Shown here: one piece after another, positions 1 to 6,141 of the stretch
Numbering within the stretch: position 1 is the stretch's first letter
Layout: the number at the start of each line of letters is the position of its first letter
NCBI GenBank assembly: GCA_029259835.1
Contig: JAJDEL010000337.1
Location: 1 to 6,141 of the forward strand
DNA from: Planctomicrobium sp.
Lineage (GTDB): Bacteria > Planctomycetota > Planctomycetia > Planctomycetales > Planctomycetaceae
DNA length: 6,141 nt
Reading direction: 5' to 3'
The notes under the pieces: generated by a model
What the model was told of the DNA's origin: nothing
The model's database searches: none
What the model saw: the letters and a program-made list of their open reading frames with translations, nothing else
Position numbers and translations under genes: made by a program

Positions 1-1191
1 CGGCGGGCGGTGTTGGTATCTGTTGACGAGTTTCAGTGCGTACTCATCACCTGCTTTTCCAGCTTCAATCATCGATTGAAAAACATCTGATTGGGTACAA
101 GCGTTCGTGAACGCCTCCTCATGATTCAGATTGAGGATCAATTTGAACTGACGCGACCGGATCGATCGGATTGGGTAAGACTTGTTTCCGTTGATGATTC
201 CGTTCGTGGTCATCAATCCGTAAACATAATCTTTGTGATGATCTGTATCACCGAACATGACTGGCAACAGGCTTTTGCCATCGAGTTCCTTGGCGAGTTT
301 TCCACGGGCAGCGGCAACGAAAGTTGGCGTCACATCGCTGTATTCGACCATCGCATTGTTGACGGCACCGGGTTTCACTTTTCCAGGCCAGCGAACAATC
401 ATGGCAGACTGTAAACCGTTGTCGTAGCACGTCCATTTAGCAAACGGAAATCCGCTCCCTTGTTCAGAGACGACCATCACGAGTGTGTTGTTGTCGAGTT
501 TGTGCTTTGCGAGAAGAGAAAGAATCTCTCCGACTTGCCCATCAAAATAGGTGATCTCTGCAAGGTAATCACTAAAGTTTTTTCGCACGACGGAGGTGTC
601 CGCGAAATAGGGAGGAAGAGTCACTTCATCTGGAGGGTATGCGGAGGCATCTCCTTTGTTCCACGGCGAATGGGGTTCGTTCGAGCAGGCAAACAGACAG
701 AACGGTTTTTTCGTTTCAGCACATTCAGAGAAGAGTTTCTCGACAGCTTGCATGTCCGGGTTTTTCTTCCCGCTGTATTCGAATTGAAACAGATCTCGCG
801 GACCGATATGCGTTTTTCCAGAAAGAGCAACCCGATAGCCGAGCGGTGGCAAGTAGTGCGTGATGTTCTTGACGTGTCGGTACGTTTGTGTGTGGTTCGG
901 ATGTGCTCCGGTTTTGACAGGATACTGACCTGTGTAGATGTTGTGTCGAGTCGGTGAACACATCGGTGCTGTCTGAAAGCAATGAGTGAAGCGCATCCCT
1001 TCTGTCGCGAGGTGATCAATGTTCGGTGTGCGCGCCTGACCGCCGTAACAACCGATATCACGAAACGTACAATCATCCGCAATAATGAAAACAATGTTCG
1101 GTCGCTCTGCTGCTTGCGCTGAAGAGATCAATGCAGCGGAAAAAAGGAGTAGAATCCCCAAGCGTTGATTGATAATCATCCTTATTTTCAC
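1..1191 (-). CDS. Exported sulfatase, heparan N-sulfatase-like (3' end cut off by the window)
   Basis: Type I formylglycine sulfatase, predicted to hydrolyse sulfate from a sulfated sugar outside the cytoplasm. The frame is open from the start to the left edge, giving 397 residues without a stop; relatives usually have 450-550, so perhaps a fifth is missing. Residues 1-27 are a signal peptide: basic start MKIR, hydrophobic LGILLLF, then SSAQA before AERPNIVF. Metal-site Asp39-Asp40 lie in IIADD. The signature MCSPTR gives Cys78 as the residue converted to formylglycine and Arg82 as its partner. SGKTHIG supplies Lys126 and His128, and NEPHSPW (171-177) a further catalytic His. VSEQGSGFPF (241-250) has Glu-Gln where many sulfatases have Asp-Asn; with SGKTHIGP this recalls N-sulfoglucosamine sulfohydrolases. 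I chose GTG 1191 because AGGAG lies 7 bases upstream; in-frame ATGs at 1206 and 1179 have poorer spacing. It is last in the minus-strand cluster, 85 bases after the ceramidase-like gene. The sulfatase family is secure; the substrate is a guess. Confidence 0.93.
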   Translation of the reverse strand, partial: MKIRMIINQRLGILLLFSAALISSAQAAERPNIVFIIADDCTFRDIGCYGGQARTPNIDHLATEGMRFTHCFQTAPMCSPTRHNIYTGQYPVKTGAHPNHTQTYRHVKNITHYLPPLGYRVALSGKTHIGPRDLFQFEYSGKKNPDMQAVEKLFSECAETKKPFCLFACSNEPHSPWNKGDASAYPPDEVTLPPYFADTSVVRKNFSDYLAEITYFDGQVGEILSLLAKHKLDNNTLVMVVSEQGSGFPFAKWTCYDNGLQSAMIVRWPGKVKPGAVNNAMVEYSDVTPTFVAAARGKLAKELDGKSLLPVMFGDTDHHKDYVYGLMTTNGIINGNKSYPIRSIRSRQFKLILNLNHEEAFTNACTQSDVFQSMIEAGKAGDEYALKLVNRYQHRPP

Positions 1192-1198
1192 GTAGCGA

Positions 1199-1203
1199 CT
1201 CCT
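1199..1203 (-). promoter_or_regulatory. Ribosome binding site of the left-hand sulfatase
   Basis: On the minus strand this reads AGGAG, followed by 7 bases and then GTG at 1191. It is the only strong Shine-Dalgarno match seen ahead of any gene in the window. It decides the start, because the in-frame ATG at 1206 would place the motif inside the coding sequence and the ATG at 1179 has AAGG directly abutting it with no spacer. Confidence 0.6.
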
Positions 1204-1237
1204 CATGAATGTGCAAAAAGGAAATGAAGTAAGCGCC

Positions 1238-1258
1238 CCGGACTTGTTGAAGGTCCGG
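1238..1258 (-). other. Intergenic hairpin between ceramidase-like gene and sulfatase
   Basis: A perfect 6-base inverted repeat (CCGGAC at 1238-1243, GTCCGG at 1253-1258) encloses a 9-base loop; two further pairs can form if one G is bulged. It lies 19 bases after the ceramidase-like stop and 46 bases before the sulfatase GTG. In the direction of transcription no run of T follows directly; the nearest, TTTTT, comes about 20 bases after the stem. It may be a weak or partial terminator, or an RNA-processing or stabilising element separating the two cistrons. No function is shown. Confidence 0.35.
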
Positions 1259-1276
1259 ACACTTCGGTTTCACTTT

Positions 1277-2650
1277 TTATTTATTCAATCGTCTCACCAC
1301 ATCCATGATCGTCTCTTCAACTTTCGGAGACCAGACCGTCGGCTGACCGTAATAGACCATGGAACTGGCTCCTTCGTAGCCACCTTCGAGAAGGACACGC
1401 AGCGAAGGGATGTAGGCCATCACGTCATTTGAATATCCAGCGCACCAGACGTTGACATCTTCCATCTCTTTATTGCCGAGTTCACCTTTGATGCGAATTG
1501 CGTAGTCGATGACAACTTCACCACCCTGGAAGACCCAAGTCACATCATTGCCTAGGGTCCAAAGCTCGACCGGGTACGGATAGGTCTGACTCATCTCCTG
1601 ACCGGCAGCTAAGTTGTCCAAGTGCATTTGAGCACGGGAGACGATGTAATGATTTGAAGACTTGGATTGTTCGACGAGTTCTTCTTTAGACGGAAGTTTC
1701 GCAAGCGCGAGGTCGACTTCTTCGTAACGGGTTTTTAAGTTGCCCTCGACTTTGTGCATTGAAGTTTTTGTTGCTTTGACGACAGCATTCGCCAATCGAT
1801 GCCCATATCCTTTGGCGAGTTCGACTGTTCTTCTTGGAAGCGGATTTTGGTCCCCACCACAGCCAGCCCAGAACAATGCAACAGCGCCGGGGAATTCTTT
1901 TTCCAATTCAATCTGCGCAAAACCGCCGTAGTCGCCTGACCATTCCATTGAACTTAGAGTCGTACTGTGGCACGCATAGCCGAAGACCACGGCACTCACC
2001 TTGCCGGATTTTTTCATCAGTAATACGGGGACATCGTGATCACGTGGACCTTTCAGTTCACCGGCTTCGCGGAGTTTCGGAACATCGGCCTCTTTGTTGT
2101 TGCGGCGGTTCGTTGCGAATGTGGCGGTTCCGCTTCCCCAGGTGAATTCAGCAGTACCTAAATTTTCAAATGCAGCGTCGACAACTTCGACAATCTGGTC
2201 TTCAAGAAAGACTGCATATTGATCAACAAGTTTTTGATTGGCATCATCGAGTAATAGATAGTGCATCGGTTTCAATGTCGCTGCAACGACCGGACCGGTA
2301 TGCGTGTGCGACGTGGACAGTGCAATTTGAGCACGCTTCAAATTGTGGTTTTTTTGAATCCGGTTGCAAACTTGCATCGAAGTCCCACGGTCGATTCCGA
2401 TAAGATCAAGAGTGACCAACACCGCCTGATGCCCGCGGTCATCTTCCATGACGATCGCCTTTGCCCAAAGGTCGGTCAATTTGCTCACCGCATGTTTATT
2501 GTTGCGCGAGCCGTACCCCGACATCGGCATCCATTCATGCGGAGTGATATTTGCTTTGGCCACGCCCCCTTTCCAATCTGCAAAAGATGGTGAGTCGGCG
2601 AAAACAAAAGCTAAGGACAACAGGGTCAAGGTACGCAGAAGATGTTTCAT
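1277..2650 (-). CDS. Exported neutral/alkaline ceramidase-like metallohydrolase
   Basis: Protein of 457 residues matching the N-terminal catalytic domain of neutral/alkaline non-lysosomal ceramidases, zinc enzymes that cleave the N-acyl bond of ceramide. Residues 1-24 are a signal peptide (MKHLLRTLTLLSLAFVFADS, cut near SFA-D), so it is exported. The domain starts at GGVAKANITP (28-37). Likely zinc ligands, by comparison with remembered Pseudomonas and human enzymes, are a His in SHTHTGP (114-120), His228 in GYACHST, Glu378 in GGEVV and Tyr413 in the GYSND region. The nucleophile loop, G-D-x-S-P-N in true ceramidases, reads CGGDQNP (264-270), so the Ser appears to be Asn269. Classical enzymes have about 650-780 residues with a C-terminal domain that is absent here. 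The frame opens at 2734, but ATG 2650 puts the signal peptide at the N-terminus and avoids overlap with the upstream sulfatase. The fold assignment is strong; ceramidase activity is doubtful, and another amide or ester substrate is possible. Confidence 0.9.
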   Translation of the reverse strand: MKHLLRTLTLLSLAFVFADSPSFADWKGGVAKANITPHEWMPMSGYGSRNNKHAVSKLTDLWAKAIVMEDDRGHQAVLVTLDLIGIDRGTSMQVCNRIQKNHNLKRAQIALSTSHTHTGPVVAATLKPMHYLLLDDANQKLVDQYAVFLEDQIVEVVDAAFENLGTAEFTWGSGTATFATNRRNNKEADVPKLREAGELKGPRDHDVPVLLMKKSGKVSAVVFGYACHSTTLSSMEWSGDYGGFAQIELEKEFPGAVALFWAGCGGDQNPLPRRTVELAKGYGHRLANAVVKATKTSMHKVEGNLKTRYEEVDLALAKLPSKEELVEQSKSSNHYIVSRAQMHLDNLAAGQEMSQTYPYPVELWTLGNDVTWVFQGGEVVIDYAIRIKGELGNKEMEDVNVWCAGYSNDVMAYIPSLRVLLEGGYEGASSMVYYGQPTVWSPKVEETIMDVVRRLNK

Positions 2651-2712
2651 GGAGGACCTGTTCGCAGGAGTGATGAGGAGAGGACGGTGGGATATTGTGA
2701 TTAGAAGATACT

Positions 2713-4143
2713 CTATGTTCGACCATCCCACCATTCATTGAGTTGTTTTTCGAGTGAATCTCGTCGCCTTTTGTACTCAGCATTGTCAAATAAATTCTTC
2801 GTCTCCCTTGGATTTCGATTTAGATCAAACAACGCAGGACCTTTCAAATAAGATCCCCACGGTGGCTTTTCATTGTGTCGGTGAGGGATGATCAGTTTGA
2901 GTCCATCCTGCTTGATCCATCGGTAGGCAATGTCTTGTTCTGGGTGACCGAGAATGGTGGCATCACCGGGGTAAATTTCACCGAAGAGTGGTCGGTGAGG
3001 ATCAAGCTTCTTTTCAGCGATTGCAGGTGAAAGCAAACTGAAACCAGGCAGGGGTCCCACAACCCCATTGACTCCGCAGGCATCATAGATTGTTGGAACA
3101 ATATCGATACTGCTGACCGGTTCCGTAAATTCTTTCGGGGTGATCTTGCCATCCCACCGCAACAGAATCGGCGTTCGTAAGCCCGGCTCGAACGGGGCGC
3201 GTTTACTTTCTTTAGTGTGAGCAAATTCAACCGGGCGCCCCCGTTGCGGAGTCGTACTCGCTTCCCAGCCGTTGTCGATCACAAACACAAATAGTGTGTT
3301 GTTGGCGAGTCCGCGTGATTCAATCATCTTGATCAAGTCACCGACTGTTTCATCGAACTGAGAGATCGATGCGTAATACGGAACACGGTGTTTCGGAAGA
3401 TTCGGTTGATCTTTGTAGAGGTCGTAGAATCTCTTCGGGGAATCATGCGGTTGATGTGGTAAGTAAGGTGCGTACCAGATGAAGAACGGTGCTTCATCAA
3501 CATCGTCCAGAAAAATTTTGATCGGTTCCATCGTCTCACGACCGATCTTCAGCCCCCAATCTCCATTTCCGTGTGCCGCGAGTTCCCCACTGGCAAGCTT
3601 ACGATTGCCACCAAATTCTTGACCGGGAACAGGTTCAAAAATCGTCATGCCATCGGTGAAGCCAGCGTTCCTGTAATGACCTTCCCAGAACTTACCGGTT
3701 TGCAGTGAACGATAATTTTTGGCGTCACGCAATGTTCTTGGAAGCGTATTGAGTTGGCGAATGAGCTTGAAACTTTGGTTGCGAGATTTTGTGTATTCAT
3801 CTACCGAGGTCATTTTGTTGAACGCGGAATTCCCAGGTGGTGGGTGATTGTAATGAATACCGTGTTCATGGGGGTAAAGACCTGTGAGTAAGGTCGCCAG
3901 CGACGGGCTACACACACTTGTCGGAACTGAGCCATTTACAAATCTTGCCGACTTTGCAGCCAGTGCATCAATGTGCGGAGTCTGAACTTGTTCGTTACCC
4001 ATAAAACCGAAGTCGGCGTAGTATTGATCGTCCGAGATGATCATCACCACGTTTGGTGGCGGCGCCGCGTTGCCTGTTTTGAGACTCAGGCAAATAACAA
4101 TGAACAAGCAGTATCCGAAAACGTTTATGCGACGATCACTCAT
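2713..4143 (-). CDS. Exported sulfatase with variant signature (C-S-P-S-L)
   Basis: Complete 476-residue sulfatase of the alkaline-phosphatase fold, predicted to remove sulfate esters outside the cytoplasm. Residues 1-26 form a signal peptide with hydrophobic core [11 protein letters not shown] and a cut near GNA-A. Metal ligands: Asp38-Asp39 in IISDD and Asp290-Asn291 in VIDNGW. The formylglycine motif reads [12 protein letters not shown] (77-88), with Cys78 and Pro80 in place but Leu82 where C-x-P-x-R requires Arg. The G-K-W-H-x-G element is GKFWEG (150-155): Lys151 is kept, His is replaced by Trp153. PHQPHDSP (229-236) and [12 protein letters not shown] (314-325) are typical of the family, as is the C-terminal [14 protein letters not shown] (438-451), common in planctomycete sulfatases. 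ATG 4143 overlaps the stop of the PhyH gene as ATGA, which suggests coupled translation. The substrate is unknown. Similar [10 protein letters not shown] forms are, from memory, recurrent in planctomycetes, so the Leu may be a subfamily trait rather than damage. Confidence 0.93.
   Translation of the reverse strand: MSDRRINVFGYCLFIVICLSLKTGNAAPPPNVVMIISDDQYYADFGFMGNEQVQTPHIDALAAKSARFVNGSVPTSVCSPSLATLLTGLYPHEHGIHYNHPPPGNSAFNKMTSVDEYTKSRNQSFKLIRQLNTLPRTLRDAKNYRSLQTGKFWEGHYRNAGFTDGMTIFEPVPGQEFGGNRKLASGELAAHGNGDWGLKIGRETMEPIKIFLDDVDEAPFFIWYAPYLPHQPHDSPKRFYDLYKDQPNLPKHRVPYYASISQFDETVGDLIKMIESRGLANNTLFVFVIDNGWEASTTPQRGRPVEFAHTKESKRAPFEPGLRTPILLRWDGKITPKEFTEPVSSIDIVPTIYDACGVNGVVGPLPGFSLLSPAIAEKKLDPHRPLFGEIYPGDATILGHPEQDIAYRWIKQDGLKLIIPHRHNEKPPWGSYLKGPALFDLNRNPRETKNLFDNAEYKRRRDSLEKQLNEWWDGRT
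4140..4143 (-). other. ATGA stop-start overlap coupling PhyH and sulfatase
   Basis: The minus strand reads ATGA: the TGA (4142-4140) ends the PhyH dioxygenase and the ATG (4143-4141) starts the sulfatase in another frame. Such 4-base overlaps usually mean that the two genes share one mRNA and that ribosomes reinitiate at the junction. This is the firmest evidence for co-transcription in the minus-strand cluster. Confidence 0.8.
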
Positions 4144-4952
4144 CTCACGGTCTTCCCATGTTCAAGGAATGGAATCGCGAGGTGCATTTCATCAGTGGAA
4201 TCAGGACGATAGATCGGCTCTGGGGAATACTGTGTGACGTACGCTCGGCGCATTTTATCGGTCGTGTTCGAACTGCTGCAATGGAACGTGAGCGAACTAA
4301 AAACAACAAGGCTTCCGGCTGGCACAATGGCGGGAATCCCAGGTTCTTTTCCGAAGTAACCGACTTTGTCGCCGGTCTCTTCATCGCGAATGTGCTCGAC
4401 CAAAGAACGTATGCCGACTTTTGAATACGGCAGCACAAACGCGGTTCCGTTTTCCTCCGACATATCATCAACGGCTGCCCAAACCGTCACGTACGGTCGG
4501 TGCGAGAAGCCGAGGTAGCCGGAGTCCTGATGCCAGGAGAATTTGATTCCCTGCTCGGCAGCTTTCACCACGTATTGATCGTAAAACAAAAACGCATCTT
4601 CGCCAATCGTCGCCCGGCAGACGTCCGCCATGAGTTCACCAAAAACGTACTCGGACAAATCCGGAACTTGGTCATACTTCTTGGCGATGTGATACCGCTT
4701 CCCGCGATGGCTGATGTGAATGTGATCGGTCTCGAGCCGATCCATCTCTTCGTGCATCAGTTCAATCAATCGGTCACACGAATCCCGTAGAATTTGCAAA
4801 TGAGCATCGCTGATGGCATTCTCAATAATGAAATAGCCTTCATCCAGATACTGTTGCCGATGTGCTTCGGTAATGATTCCCACTGTTGTTCCACCTTCTG
4901 GATAATCAACGAACATTGATGTTTGGTACTCAGAGTAGACTGGTTCTGGCAC
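4140..4952 (-). CDS. Phytanoyl-CoA dioxygenase (PhyH) family protein
   Basis: Protein of 270 residues belonging to the Fe(II)/2-oxoglutarate-dependent PhyH family, which hydroxylates small organic substrates using O2 and 2-oxoglutarate. The facial iron triad is visible: WHQDSGY gives His141 and Asp143, and LTFHCSSSN gives His224. Arg235 or Arg236 in [10 protein letters not shown] is the expected 2-oxoglutarate carboxylate anchor. The fold begins near [13 protein letters not shown] (35-47), and the length is normal for bacterial members. No signal peptide or membrane segment is seen, so it should be cytoplasmic, unlike the three exported enzymes downstream. The start is uncertain: GTG 4952 is the first possible start after an in-frame TGA, while ATG 4916 would give 258 residues; neither has a clear ribosome binding site and both keep the whole domain. 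It heads the minus-strand cluster and overlaps the next gene by 4 bases. Bacterial PhyH proteins act on very varied substrates, so phytanoyl-CoA should not be assumed. Confidence 0.9.
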   Translation of the reverse strand: MPEPVYSEYQTSMFVDYPEGGTTVGIITEAHRQQYLDEGYFIIENAISDAHLQILRDSCDRLIELMHEEMDRLETDHIHISHRGKRYHIAKKYDQVPDLSEYVFGELMADVCRATIGEDAFLFYDQYVVKAAEQGIKFSWHQDSGYLGFSHRPYVTVWAAVDDMSEENGTAFVLPYSKVGIRSLVEHIRDEETGDKVGYFGKEPGIPAIVPAGSLVVFSSLTFHCSSSNTTDKMRRAYVTQYSPEPIYRPDSTDEMHLAIPFLEHGKTVR

Positions 4953-5022
4953 GAGAGTTCAAGTTTAGAGAAAGAGAGCAGCCAGATCAGTCTACGAATT
5001 GCAGTTGTTCGCCCACCTCGGT
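4953..5022. promoter_or_regulatory. Divergent spacer between the PhyH cluster and fhcB
   Basis: This 70-base gap separates two genes that point away from each other, so promoters for both transcripts should lie here or just inside the gene starts. If the alternative starts are used (ATG 4916 and ATG 5053) the spacer grows to about 136 bases. I found no convincing -35/-10 pair, operator palindrome or ribosome binding site on either strand; the call rests on gene orientation only. Confidence 0.4.
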
Positions 5023-6141
5023 ATGAAGAGTTCAATCGAGAAACTGCAAAGCATGACGGATACGAACTCCAATCAAAAACTGACGATCACTGAAGATGTC
5101 GCCTGCACTTTGTGTGGGTGCGTTTGCGATGATCTTTGTGTTGGTGTTCGCGGAAACAAGATTCATTCGCTTGAAAACGCGTGTCAACTTGCAGAAGACT
5201 GGCTAGGGAAGCAGAACGAGCGGCCTGCATCATCTTGCAAAGTAGGAAGTAACGATTCCACACTTGAAGATGCGGTCGCTAAGTCGTTCGAGTTGATCGC
5301 GCAGTCGAAAAACCCGCTCATCTACGGACTCTCTTCCAGCAGTACTCCAGGGCAACGGGCGGCATTCCATCTGGCGGATCGAATAGGAGCGGTCATTGAT
5401 ACATCTGCATCGACTTGCCACGCTCCATCAATCATGGCAGTCCAACGTATTGGGGAAAGCACGTCGAGTTTGGGGGAAATTAGAAACCGCTCGGACCTTG
5501 TCATCTTCTGGGGATCGAATCCCGTCGAAAGCCACCCACGTCATTTGGAACGGTACTCAAACGACCCGAATGGAGAATTATTTCGCGAACAAGAACGTGA
5601 TCGTTACTTGATTGTCGTCGACACTGTCCGCACAGAAACGGCGGAGTTGGCGGATCTCTTTATTCAAGTGGAGCCTGATAGCGACTTCGAAGTGCTGTGG
5701 GCTCTACGTTCCCTCGTGCAAGGGAAGCCTCCGGTCGGTGAAATCATCGGTGGCGTTTCAAGTGCTATCCTGACTGATCTAGCATCCAGAATGATGAACT
5801 GCCAACATGGAGCGATTTTCTTCGGACTTGGTTTAGCAAGCGGAACGCTCCCGCACTTGAGCGTCGAAGCTCTGCTGAGTTTGGCGACTGATTTGCATCA
5901 GCACACGCGATTTGTGGTTCGACGTATGCGTCGTTACGGAGATGTCGCTGGTGCCGATAGCGTCCTTTGTTGGCAAACCGGCTATCCGTTTAGCGTCAAC
6001 TTAAATCGAGACTATCCGCGTTACAACCCCGGTGAGTATTCCGCCGGGGACATGCTCGCCCGGCACGAACCGGACTTCGCCATTTTAATCGGCAGCGACG
6101 GTCTTCAAAAACTTCCCACCGCCGCAATGGATTGGCTCGCG
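5023..6141 (+). CDS. fhcB: Formylmethanofuran dehydrogenase subunit B-like protein (3' end cut off)
   Basis: Homologue of archaeal FwdB/FmdB, the pterin-binding subunit of formylmethanofuran dehydrogenase. In bacteria it is part of the Fhc formyltransferase/hydrolase complex, which links H4MPT-bound C1 units to formate in the cytoplasm. The frame is open to the right edge, giving 373 residues of an expected 430 or so. CTLCGCVCDD (28-37) matches the archaeal C-P-F-C-G-T-L-C cluster motif, with Cys28, Cys31, Cys35 and probably Cys54 (ENACQL) as ligands; Cys33 is extra. STCHAPS (131-136 region) puts Cys132 at the tungsten/molybdenum-binding Cys of FwdB. WGSNPVESHPRH (163-174), CWQTGYPF (316-323) and YPRYNPGE (331-338) are further family blocks. 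ATG 5023 is the first ATG after an in-frame TAG; ATG 5053 would remove 10 residues, and neither has a good ribosome binding site. Other fhc genes probably follow beyond the window. The family is certain; the direction of the reaction in this organism is inferred. Confidence 0.93.
   Translation, partial: MKSSIEKLQSMTDTNSNQKLTITEDVACTLCGCVCDDLCVGVRGNKIHSLENACQLAEDWLGKQNERPASSCKVGSNDSTLEDAVAKSFELIAQSKNPLIYGLSSSSTPGQRAAFHLADRIGAVIDTSASTCHAPSIMAVQRIGESTSSLGEIRNRSDLVIFWGSNPVESHPRHLERYSNDPNGELFREQERDRYLIVVDTVRTETAELADLFIQVEPDSDFEVLWALRSLVQGKPPVGEIIGGVSSAILTDLASRMMNCQHGAIFFGLGLASGTLPHLSVEALLSLATDLHQHTRFVVRRMRRYGDVAGADSVLCWQTGYPFSVNLNRDYPRYNPGEYSAGDMLARHEPDFAILIGSDGLQKLPTAAMDWLA

Noticed and set aside
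460..957. A 165-codon plus-strand open frame
   Set aside because: It lies antisense within the left-hand sulfatase, its translation resembles no known protein, and the minus-strand frame carries all the sulfatase motifs.
621..1094. A 157-codon minus-strand open frame
   Set aside because: It is an out-of-frame reading of the same sulfatase gene and gives an Arg/Ser/Thr-rich sequence without domains.
1238..1258. Calling the intergenic hairpin a Rho-independent terminator
   Set aside because: There is no T-run directly after the stem on the transcribed strand, and a same-strand gene with its own ribosome site follows closely.
2657..2668. Small hairpin CCTG-TTCG-CAGG just upstream of the ceramidase-like ATG
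   Set aside because: The stem is only 4 bases, and the stable TTCG loop is on the strand opposite to the transcript, so it is probably chance.
2651..2734. A 28-residue N-terminal extension of the ceramidase-like protein
   Set aside because: The frame is open to 2734, but the extension would bury a textbook signal peptide that starts at the internal ATG 2650, and it would overlap the end of the upstream sulfatase.
3898..3912. Treating the variant sulfatase as a pseudogene because of its missing Arg
   Set aside because: The frame is complete, with a signal peptide, metal ligands and an intact C-terminus, and there is no frameshift or stop.
4766..5035. An 89-codon minus-strand frame spanning the divergent spacer
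   Set aside because: It overlaps both the PhyH gene in another frame and the start of fhcB, and shows no recognisable motif.

Overview
The window looks like chromosomal DNA of a planctomycete of roughly balanced base composition (by eye; not counted). This rests on gene content: two exported sulfatases, a short neutral-ceramidase-like protein of the type abundant in planctomycetes, a PhyH-family dioxygenase, and a bacterial copy of the archaeal-type formylmethanofuran dehydrogenase subunit B (fhcB), which among bacteria is found mainly in methylotrophs and planctomycetes. The genus cannot be read from the sequence.

Layout: positions 1-4952 hold four genes on the minus strand, read from right to left: a PhyH dioxygenase (4952-4140), a sulfatase with a variant active site (4143-2713, overlapping the dioxygenase stop by 4 bases), a ceramidase-like metallohydrolase (2650-1277), and a second, heparan-N-sulfatase-like sulfatase (1191 leftwards, cut by the window edge). 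The gaps are -4, 62 and 85 bases, so the four may be one transcript. After a 70-base divergent spacer (4953-5022), fhcB runs rightwards on the plus strand and is cut by the right edge.

How the genes may work together: three of the four minus-strand products begin with a clear Sec signal peptide and would act in the periplasm or outside the cell on sulfated or amide-linked substrates. The fourth, PhyH, has no signal and would act in the cytoplasm. This resembles a small catabolic cassette for a sulfated glycan or glycolipid, but the substrate cannot be deduced. fhcB belongs to a separate process, the H4MPT-linked C1 pathway for formaldehyde and formate.

The points most worth a second look are active-site departures. 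The second sulfatase gene has Leu where the Arg of the C-x-P-x-R signature is expected. The ceramidase-like protein keeps the probable zinc ligands but appears to lack the family's catalytic Ser and its C-terminal domain. FhcB retains the iron-sulfur and metal-binding cysteines of the archaeal enzyme. No RNA genes, mobile elements, CRISPR arrays or integration sites were seen, and no wholly new system could be demonstrated.
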